From positions 1 through 53,864 of the forward strand of contig WHUX01000294.1 in the NCBI GenBank assembly GCA_015179025.1: a stretch of DNA of 53,864 nucleotides, in the 5' to 3' direction. The notes under the pieces were generated by a model, which worked only from the letters and a program-made list of their open reading frames with translations, searched no databases and was not told the origin of the DNA. This document shows positions 11,386 through 20,600 of this stretch, piece after piece (within the stretch, counting starts at the first letter, position 1; every line of letters begins with the position of its first letter). The DNA is from Terfezia claveryi. Lineage: Eukaryota > Ascomycota > Pezizomycetes > Pezizales > Pezizaceae. A program made the translations under genes and the position numbers.

Positions 11386-11640
11386 TTTACATATAATGCA
11401 AACTGCCTATTATTAAGAGAGGTTGCTTCCTTAAGTACATTAACTGAGCCTGAAACTACATGTAAATGTAAGGGCAAATGTCAAACCCGTCGCTGTTCCT
11501 GTTTGCATTTAAGCCGAGAATGTACCACCCGATATCATCCTGTCAAATGTCGCATGTACCAACAAATCTTTCCAGTTCGTCATCATCAGAATCCTCTAAG
11601 GAGGACACAATACATGTTGCCGGCCCTTCTGCTTAATGTC
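11386..11640 (+). pseudogene. Relic with Tesmin/TSO1-like CXC cysteine motif
   Basis: Directly downstream of the pogo element the frame reads a dense cysteine block, CKCKGKCQTRRCSC followed by REC and KC spacing, at about 11458..11550. This resembles the CXC zinc-binding motif found at the C-terminus of some integrase-type DNA transposon proteins and in TSO1/tesmin proteins. A Ser-rich tail (SSSSSSESSKEDT) ending in a stop at about 11633 is in another frame, so the end is frameshifted. Reading across the pogo insertion (up to 9101 joined to 11386) the frame stays open for about 20 residues (SDLDKLYTLFTYNANC), suggesting the pogo copy interrupted this older element. The family assignment is tentative. 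Confidence 0.55.
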
Positions 11641-11741
11641 CAATCTCATTTCGTACTTTACTCCCACTTTGTATTCCCTTGCGTGCTTAATCTACGATAT
11701 ATCAAATTTTACTTACTTGGGTAATTATGTGCTCCCGTGTT

Positions 11742-11769
11742 CTCCCGCGGGGCCCGGGCCCCCCGCGAG
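11742..11769. repeat. 28-base GC-only near-palindrome
   Basis: CTCCCGCGGGGCCCGGGCCC continues into CCCGCGAG, a near-perfect palindrome centred on GGGCCC GGGCCC-type sequence. It is followed to about 11850 by several more CTCGCG/CCGCGAG words. The block is strongly CpG-rich inside otherwise AT-rich repeat DNA. No gene is assigned to 11640..12059. Confidence 0.7.
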
Positions 11770-12059
11770 ACAACAAACTGTTCTCGCGGCAGGACCGGGC
11801 CACCCGCGAGCCAGGCCTCTCGCGAATATTGAGTTCTCGCAGCTGGCCCGAACAGATACATGGTACTTACCCCGTCCTAGCAATGCAGGAATAAGGGACA
11901 TGCTCCACAAGGAGCAAAATTAAACGACAGTACTAAGCCGCCGTACAAACAAACAAGTACGGCAAGATAACTAATTCAACCTAAAATCCCTTCTCAACCT
12001 TCCTCCTCTTCCCACTCGGCTGCTCATTGTCATCCCCCATGTCCCCTAGTACTCTTCTC

Positions 12060-13040
12060 TCATTCACCGTCGCCACAGCCTTCTTGCGTGTGTGCGGCTT
12101 TTGCAGGTGAGCCCTCATACCAGCATAGGGTACCGAGCTTGTTCCGGCTGACTCTTCTGTTTGCATAATATCCCCTCATAAACCTCCTCAAGGTAAAGGA
12201 CATCGGTGGGGCCTTTGATATGCGGCCCCTTAATACCAACGGCGTTGGTAATTGCTCTTCCACAGCTTGAACGTCCTCTGGCTCCTCAACTTCCTCTTCG
12301 CTTATAGAATTCACCTTCAGTGCTGGTTCTTCCCATTCATCCTCATATTCCCCACAATAGTCATCCCCTTGTTTCTCGCCACTTGCCCCCGCACATCTGA
12401 CAACCCTGGCAATCGCTGCGTGTAAGCGTAGAAGGTCAGGGTGAGGCAATGTGCCATTGGTGGGATCTGAGGTGTGTAGTTGGATAACAGTCCCACTTAC
12501 AAGCCGTGTATTCGTACCATAGTTCCACACAAAAGGACCTGATACCGTCGTATCCTCCTCCTCCCTCATTTGTTGCCCAGCGTTTACTACTTGTGTCAGA
12601 TCCAGCTGGGCAGGTTGGCGCTGGGGTAGCCATTGGAACGTTACGGAATAGGATGTCAGCTCAGGGTAGTTGAATATCCCAGCAAGAGGATCTCCAATGG
12701 GAATAAGTGTAAATACACAATCATCCCACATACGGTGCAGGTTAGGTGTGAGCGTGAAAAGGTTTTCCAGACGATTAATCCTTGTCCAGTAGGCCCCACT
12801 TCGTGATTGTATCAGCGACAGAAGATATGATTCCAGCATAGACGTGATGGTAGACCCGGCCAACAGATGGAGAAATGTGTGTAGGTTGGGGTGTTGAGTC
12901 GAAAAGGTAGGTCTGGATCCTGGAGAGGATGGAGGTGAGCGGCCAATGGAGTAGGGGAAGATATGGGCGGCCTCGCTGTAGCGGCTGGTTTCACCGCTGA
13001 CGATACAGGTTGAAGAGTCCCGACCCAGCGCCTGGAGCAT
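12060..13040 (-). CDS. HNH endonuclease-domain protein, probably incomplete gene
   Basis: A 326-codon frame with an HNH_2-type nuclease domain near its start: TCIVSGE, then SEAAHIFPYSIG (paired metal/catalytic His region), then RINRLENLFTLTPNLHRMWD (Asn and His of the fold). The C-terminal third is acidic and ends in a basic stretch. Fungi carry many such HNH-domain proteins of unknown role, often in variable, repeat-rich regions; a nuclease function is inferred from the domain only. The start is not fixed: the ATG at 13040 lies right at the domain edge, so N-terminal exon(s) are expected upstream (13235..13690). A candidate acceptor is CTATGCTCCAG just before the domain, but a clean donor was not found. 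Confidence 0.65.
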   Translation of the reverse strand: MLQALGRDSSTCIVSGETSRYSEAAHIFPYSIGRSPPSSPGSRPTFSTQHPNLHTFLHLLAGSTITSMLESYLLSLIQSRSGAYWTRINRLENLFTLTPNLHRMWDDCVFTLIPIGDPLAGIFNYPELTSYSVTFQWLPQRQPAQLDLTQVVNAGQQMREEEDTTVSGPFVWNYGTNTRLVSGTVIQLHTSDPTNGTLPHPDLLRLHAAIARVVRCAGASGEKQGDDYCGEYEDEWEEPALKVNSISEEEVEEPEDVQAVEEQLPTPLVLRGRISKAPPMSFTLRRFMRGYYANRRVSRNKLGTLCWYEGSPAKAAHTQEGCGDGE

Positions 13041-13234
13041 AGGTGGTTAATCCGGAAGGCAGAGAGGGCGAGGTACTACGTACACGCTTTGCTTGAGGTT
13101 GGAGCGTTGGGGTTTCCCCTACACTCTGGCCGCCACTGGGATCCATCGTGGTGGTGGTAGTGGCATTGCGTGGCTGGATAGCGGCAGGCCGAGCGAGAAC
13201 TAGGAGGGTAAGAATCAACATCGTTATATTCTAT

Positions 13235-13690
13235 TCATAGGTCGTGATCCTTGAAGAACCCACAAATCCTGATACCCAATAGCACCGTGCGTGCAAGCTC
13301 AACTAGCCCCTCACCAGACATACTTTCCAGCCGATTATGTACTTGCTGAACGTCATCCTGAGTTGCCAGGTGCACAAGATTGTTGTTACACAGTGCAATA
13401 AAGGAGAGGTTGACTTCATGAGGGAAGTCGAACTCGTCGGCAGTAGCTCGTAGAGTTGCCGTCACGCGATCTAGTAGCACTTGCGGATATGGAGCTGTGA
13501 GGAGCATGGGTACCGGAGGGGGTAGAAGTCGTAGGCTGTTGCCGAACGGTGTGGGCGTGCCAGTTATCGCTCAGTCTAGATGGCGTCTAGCACTTAAGCT
13601 AGAAGGTGTGTCTGGGGCTGTCCGCAAGGTAGCGAGTCTGGCCGACCTTCGAATGGGAGAAGCAGCAGGGCTAGCGAGGAGTAGTGACAT
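13235..13690 (-). pseudogene. Probable 5' part of the HNH gene with an in-frame TGA
   Basis: From ATG at 13690 the frame reads MSLLLASPAASPIRRSARLA, a Ser/Arg-rich leader, to a TGA at 13571..13573. It then continues in the same frame (AITGTPTPFGNSLRLLPPPV, LLTAPYPQVLLDRVTATLRA) to 13235. The single TGA is one C-to-T step from CGA. This looks like the N-terminal half of the HNH gene, either broken by the stop or starting at the internal ATG at 13507. Its link to 12060..13040 would need an intron that I could not place with confidence. Confidence 0.4.
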
Positions 13691-13699
13691 ACTTGCTGA

Positions 13700-16600
13700 T
13701 GGCAGGGTGCAGAAGGATGGGATGCTCTGGCAGCAGTGGAAGAAGTTGTTCCCGCGTAGTCTTTTCGTTGGTGTGGACTTTAGCGGAGTATAGGCTGAAG
13801 TAAATTTAGCTGTGATATTGCTTGGCAGCGTGACACATGATTTTTTTATTTTATTTTTTTTTTTAATACTCATTACTCCGTACATATATCTGATATTCAC
13901 CCCTTCCTCAGCTTGATATTCCGCCTGCGATTATCCAATATTCGCCCTTCTCCAGCTGGATGTTCACCTACCATATATACAATATTAGCTTGTTCCCCAG
14001 CTTGACGTGCAACCTGTTGGAGAGTGTAACCGCTGGACAAAACGTGATCACTGGGTGCTAGGTTTGCCCAAACACCGATAGTATATTGTACGCTCAACAC
14101 AACCAACCACCTAGCCACCTGGTCGCTTTATTTTTTGCATATGCACCACACCCGTGTTTACCCTGAACTTAATATAGGGGTCTTGTTTTCCTTATTTCTA
14201 CGTTTACTTCCTTCTCTCACAGTGCTTAAGTTCTGTAGTGGTCATACATTGCATCTATCACAGTGCAGCCAGCTCACGCCCATTTCTTTTTGCATGTCCG
14301 CTTCTGCTCAGGGAGAGGAAAGGTGCAGTGCGAACCAGCCGCACCTCCGTGTTTATTATATATGGTACCTTCTGTTAATAAGTAAGCAAGCCTTCATATC
14401 AAGATTTATCTACTTTGCGACGAGCCTACTTATGTCTATACCCGGATGATATAGAATTAATGAAACTCTCTCCAGCTGCGTTCCTTACATGGGCGCAGTC
14501 CAACCAGAATTGCACCCGGTCCGTAAATGGTATGCCGAGCACCTCGCCTTCTGATCTTTCGGATAGAAAGTTACTTTCAACCCTCTATAGGGGGCTCCAG
14601 GGTAGGGGGGGAGGGCAAAGCATAGTCAAATTGAAATCATTCATTAGTCATTACTCTCTACCGAGCACAAGCTTAATGATCAGCTGGTTTTTTTTTTTTT
14701 CCCCTTCTCGTCACGTTATATTTTGAGTTATTATTTTATTATTTTCATTTTGCCTGTCGCATTTGGTTAATATTTTTGTTTTGTTTGCTGGCGTGGTGAT
14801 CATTTCACTCTTATTTCGAGTTTGTTTATTTTGTTGGTGCGGTCATTGTTTTTTATGTGACGTACGTTGAACATATCGTGACATTTGTGCATGGGTCGAC
14901 CCAACTGCCAATAACTCAGTAGCGCCAAACTGGCCAATGGGCCGTCAAATTGGCCAATTTAACAGATTGGTGTATGGTCAGAACACTCCTCTGGGAAGAG
15001 AGCTAGTTACAGGGGTTGTAAACAATCTGTCATGATCCCAAAACCAGGGAAAGAACAGAAGACAACAAGGGCCGGAGACCAATCAATCTGATCAACTGCA
15101 TTGGCAAGCTGGGTGAGAAGGTAGGTAGTGGCAGAAAGACTCCACCTGGTCCTGGTCCAGAGACCAGGACCTATATAGACGGATGGCGGGAAGGAGCGGC
15201 CCTTGAAGCATGGGGGCTCCTTGTCTTTTAGTTTTGGGTTAGATTTTCTATTTAGGCACGGGCTCCAGTCAGGCCTTGGGGTCGCAGCCGATTAATGACG
15301 GCATGGGGGGGCCACGCGTCACTTGAGTTTATTACTTCCAGTTTCACTCCTTCACGCTATTCAGCACTCGAGTTTACTTGCTATCACCGTTTGGCTTTTG
15401 TGTGTTAGTATATTGCGGTATATAGGCGCTGGACCTGGCAGATTAACTTGCCCTGTCCTGAATCACCCGAATTTCTGGATGGCTCCTCATGGGTTCCCTT
15501 ACTGGGATCGAATAGGTAAATATATATATATATATAAAATAAATAAAGATTAAGAATTAAAAATTTTAAAAGTCCCGTAGGATATTCATCTAATCTCTGT
15601 AAACGCAGGGACATTTATCATATGCCTATGGGATTCTAAATAGCTGCAGATAAGGATCAGCAGGTCATAAGCAACAGCGGTCAGAGTTTATTTCGCCTAA
15701 GTTGAGATCTAGGTTACTCTACAACAATTAGACACCGTTGTATGCTAGATGATATATATTCTAAATGCAATATTAATCCTATATTGGATATCGTATTAGA
15801 AACCCTAGGTTGATGATAGGCACATGAAGGGATCGAAACACCTCAGCAGAGCTCAACATATAGATGCTTGATAACGACCGTTGAGCACTCATTGGCTCAC
15901 CCGCATGCTTTTCAAAAAACACATACCGGTATCCACCAGCTGGAAGTCTGGTAAAGTTCCCTTCTGGGGGTTTCACGGCTCCTCGACAACTCAAGACCAA
16001 GCTACAGCAGTACCTTTTTTCTATCCTTCACCTCCAAATCAAGCTCCTTTCAAGTCTATCTCAAGACTAAGTATCTGATTATCCATAAAGCCGCCGAGAA
16101 TCTGTCCGAGAAACGACCCGACATCAGAGTTAAAGCCATATAACCCCCCCCCCCCCCGGATTTATATCAGCCGACCTGGCTTTTCCTTCCTGATAGAGAG
16201 CTCAACTCGTATATAATAGCTCCCCACTCTAAGAATACCAAGCTTAAACGCCCCTTTGTTGGCTACCAATTTTTCTGTACATAAGTTGAAACCTACATGC
16301 TATGACTTCGCAGATATTTTCCAATGAAGACTTTCTACTCCTAATTACGCTCTATACCTACCTAACATACCTAGATTGTAGCACCTTCCACAACTTTCAA
16401 AGTTCCCTAGACCAATTCCCCCGTTGTTCAGGGTAATACCTATCCACGCTTCTCCCTCCCTTCAACTCATCCCTCACATATCAATGATTCTATTAATCTA
16501 CTACAATATAGGTAGCCTACAACGTAATTTAAGTATTCAATCATACTAACGCCCTATACCACTATCTATACCTTCATACTATCTATCATGAATTCTCACA

Positions 16601-17088
16601 CGCCCACAAATCCTCTTCATACATACACTCTCTGCCCAGAACACCAAAAACACATATTTGATAATCAGTAGTTGAATATTTTTCCTTTTCTCAGCGTTGG
16701 ATATCCTACACGTAATATCTGAAATCCACAACATGGATGAGCTAAAGCTACATACAGTATCTTCCGGTGTAATTCGTCTCTTCATCCAAGCCCCATCCAA
16801 GCCCACATCAAGGAATTCGAAGCGACAGCTACAAGCAACATCACATTCCTCCCGTACGGTCAGCTGGAAATAACTGCCCATGAATTATTCTCACGAGCAT
16901 CTTGAAATTATCTTTAAGTAAGTGAGGAACAAAACACTTCATAGATACCATGAACCTGCATAAGGAGTAAAAAAGCTGCCCACCATAAATCAATCACACA
17001 CAAAAACTCCAACATCAAGTTCCTTTTCCCATCCGATGAATGCCTATGAGCCCTAATGCCATAACTATGGATCGATCAACTTCTAGAT
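13700..17088. other. Gene-poor stretch
   Basis: No intact gene is supported. It holds T-runs (13843..13863, 14687..14700), a C15-like run at 16143..16157, a TA microsatellite at about 15522..15536, and one LINE reverse-transcriptase scrap (separate entry). A 100-codon minus-strand frame at 16579..16881 has no recognisable motif and is not called. Confidence 0.6.
15011..15121 (+). pseudogene. Fragment of a LINE reverse transcriptase (Tad/CgT1-like)
   Basis: Translation gives GCKQSVMIPKPGKE and, after a frame change, NKGRRPINLINCIGKLGEK. Together these are the conserved start of the reverse-transcriptase domain of non-LTR elements (pattern iPKPgK ... RPI.L.n..gKl.Ek). The frame breaks between the two halves and nothing recognisable follows, so this is a short dead remnant. 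Confidence 0.75.
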
Positions 17089-17660
17089 CTATAGACAAAT
17101 CCCAAGGCGACTCGAACATAAACCCAGAGAAAACAAAATTAACAAACTCCTATCCCCCTTTCCTATATGCCCCGCCATTTCCTGCCTCCGATCTCCCTTC
17201 TTTTTGACTCTTTCTCTTTTCTTACTCCCCACAACAGACCAGTCGTCACAAGCCTCACCCTGCGTTGGTGGCAACTCCCAGCCATTCCAATTCCCACCTC
17301 CCTTCCGGTATCCATCCTGTCCTACCTCCTGCTGAGGCTCTGCCTATTGCGCCTCAGCTAGCTGTGCAGCATTGACCGAAATCCGCGCCGCCTGAGTAGA
17401 GCCCTCTCCGCGTCTGTGTGCCTCCTTCTCCACCGGTTGCGTTTTTGCGAACCCCCTATATATTGAAAGCTCCTCCCTCCCGTAGTCTGATTTCATTTCC
17501 GCGTTCTTATTTATAGCGCCCCCTATTTCCCTTCCTTTCCCTACTCCTTTTCTAACTGCACTTCCGAGGGTAGGGAACGCCCCCAATTTTAATCCCCCAC
17601 TAGTAGTACTACCCTCAGCTACCCTGATAGGTGTTGGAATGGCCCAAGCCCCCCCCTTTG
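17089..17660 (-). other. Conserved-looking frame downstream of the orphan gene's stop
   Basis: The orphan gene stops at TAG 17619..17621, just after a G8 run at 17649..17656. Shifting frame by one base at that run gives an open reading GAWAIPTPIRVAEGSTTSGG and on to 17347. A single in-frame TAG (17344..17346) then separates it from a further open stretch in the same frame to 17089, containing CDDWSVVGSKKRERVKKKGD. So about 180 more codons would be read if the homopolymer were one base longer and the TAG were a sense codon. It is either a decayed former C-terminus, a sequencing error in the G run, or chance. Confidence 0.4.
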
Positions 17661-20600
17661 CTTCACTGTAGTTAGGCTCCCTGCTTTCCCTTTTGCTTGC
17701 TCAGTCTTAGTCCTCATTTGCAATACCTCTTGTGTCGTAGGTTCGGATTCCAACCCTCCTTCATTATCGTATTTCCCTTCTTCAGTCTTTGTGGTAGCCC
17801 TACTCCGATTCTTATGTCCAAGTGCGACCATGCCAGAGGCCTTTTTCGAGGTAGGAAAGGTCCCTTTCAATGCCATTTCCTTCGCTGCCTCTTCTATTTC
17901 CCTTTGGGTGGTAGCTCTAGGAACTACAGTTCTCGGTGCTTCGTCTGCACACTCGATGTCAACGTTCCTCCTCCATGGATTTCTTAACCTGCATGGTCCT
18001 GCTTCAGGTTGCTTAGTCGCATCTTTCCCCTTTTCGTGGGCAGTGAGGTCCCTTGGTTGAAGTACTTTCTGTCCCTGTCCCCCGCTCGGGAGATACTTTC
18101 GTGTATCTACGTAAAGCTGTTCCCAAAACGCCCTCTCAGCTTCTGGGTCATCCTCATCATCAGCCCAACTTCTTCCTTCTGGCTTCCATTGATTGTTGGT
18201 GCTCCCTTGGGTCGCATTGTGTAATGAGATTATAGGCCCCACTCTTCCCACGGCATCCGCCTGACCCCCACTCTCCGCTCTTGTCCCTATGCCAAACTCA
18301 GGGTCCAGTTCCAAGTCCGATACTCCAGACGTATGGACACTAGCCAGCGTTTTGGAGCCCTTGTTGCTATTGTTTTCTAGGGTATTAATAAGAACAACTT
18401 GCGTCCGTAAATGTAAATCATCCTGATCGCCTCCAGTTTGGCCGGCATCCTCTACCTCATCCTCCTCCCCATCCGACTCCTCATCTTCTGCGTCTCCAGC
18501 ATCTGCTTCAGCAGTTCTCCAATCGTTTGCAGCCAATTCCTTGTACTTCTGCAACTCTTTCTCTATTTCCTCCACATCTAAATTACCATCCAGACCACCA
18601 GACACTGTTGCACCTCCATCGGAAGCTTTACTACTCACCCTTCTAGCTCTCTTTTCGTTCCTTTGCTGATTTTTGCTTCCCTCGGGATACTCAACTATCC
18701 TACTGCCGTTATCGCCCCCTCTCTCCGAATCGTCACCACACACCCCATCGCCCTCCACAATATTTTCTGACGTGATTTGGATTGGTTGTTCCTCCTTCTC
18801 TCCTTCTTTCGTTCCACCCCCCCCAATATTTCCCAAGCCATCTCCTATGACCCCTGACTGCCTTTCCATAGGCCCATTGACGTCCACCCCTTCATGAACA
18901 ACCCGGTCCTCCTCAATAGTTTCGTCTTTGTGACCCCTCCACACTCTAAGTCGATCTTCATTGAGCACAGTTGGTGGCACCCTATCCGTTGGAAGTTGCC
19001 CCCACTCTTTTTCTGCATCCGGGCTTTCCTCAGTTTTCCCAGTCCCCAGACTTTTGTTTGCCTTAGCTTTCTTCCTCATTCTCTTGTTTATCGCTTTCTT
19101 TCCGGGATCTGACTTTTTACTCTTCTCGTTTTTGTATTCCTCAAACGCTTCTGCCCCTCCTGGCATACTCTTCAAATAGTTGATCCACTTATCTGATCCA
19201 TATATTTCAAGGTCCCCGGGCAAGCCCACCTCATCGGCTTCGGCCAATGACAACATAAGCTCCTTTTTATCCACTGCTATCCAGTTGTGATGACCATAGA
19301 CAATGACGTGTGTATTACACAGAATTGCTAATGCTTCTTTCATTGCTTCGGAGTCTGGGGTGCACAAGCAAAGCTGATGTCCAAAAGGCCTCGTTAGATT
19401 TAGTTCGTCATATGGTCCCAACAGGTCATGCATCGCAATGGTTTCTCTCGATACACTTGATTCACTGGACATGGAGTCCGGTAATTGTGACAGTAGGGGA
19501 CAAATGTCCTCCCTCTGTGCACCCTTGCCTTCTCCAATTTGCTCCATAGGTAGATGTATCTTGTGAACGCTATTGCATTTCATACATCCCTCACTTTGTA
19601 ATGAATATGCTAATTCCCGGAGTTTCTCAGGCAACAAAATATCGCACTGTGAGCCTCGATAATTGATTCCTTTGACGTCAATCCCCATAGCATTATTGTT
19701 GACAGTCGCCTTCAGGAAGTAATCTGCAACATCAGGCCTGCGCAGATTAACGTATGATGGCACGTTTTTCTTCAGTGTTTTTAGGCACTTGATCCCGAGA
19801 TTGTATTTCTGAAGTTCACGGGGATGTAAATCTGTTGGATTATATTGTATGGACACTTCGATATTCAGCAGTGCCTTCATTTGACGTATGGCCGAGAGTA
19901 ACTGCTCCCATAAATCTCGGTTAGCCACTGGATGCCCGCCTGCCTTGGTCCATCCCTTTGATTCCCACCTTTTTATCACTGCCCAATTATTCTCAAATGC
20001 AGCCGCGACATCTCTTTGCATGACGTACATAATGAGTTGAAGAGGTAGTGGTTTGGAACCGACTAGCCTCATCATTAACTCTTGTGCCTGCATCAACGCT
20101 TTCCACAGTGCCTTTACAGTAATAAAGACTGGCTTATCCATGTTGGAACTGTCAGAAGCCAGTAGTACAATCCCGTTAAACCATGACCCCGTCACGTGAT
20201 ACATTGCTGCCCACTCCGCGCCGTCTCGATAGAACCCGTCGATGAAACATTTCATTGTTTGTTGGCCTCCATTCATATTGACATTAGGGTTTCTATACAC
20301 CTGAAAATCCCAGTCTATTGTTAAGTCCTGGGTTTCCCGCTCGATCACATATTTGTAGTATTGCTTATGCTCGATGAAGTCTTGCCCCAGAACTAGCCGG
20401 ATTTCAGTTCCGCTTGCCAGAGGGCCAGGTATATGTTGGGGGAAAAGGTCGTCGACAATTGGGATCATCCCAAGGATGATTCGCTGATGATAGCTTTGTC
20501 CTCCCCAGTATGCTTGGAATGGGAAGTCTCCAAGATAATCCAGTCTTGATTTTTGCTTTTCATCCCAGACCACCTCAGGGGAACCTGACTTTGGTACTCT

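Noticed and set aside
16579..16881. 100-codon minus-strand frame as a gene
   Set aside because: No domain, no good start context and no splice partners; it lies in AT-rich gene-poor DNA.
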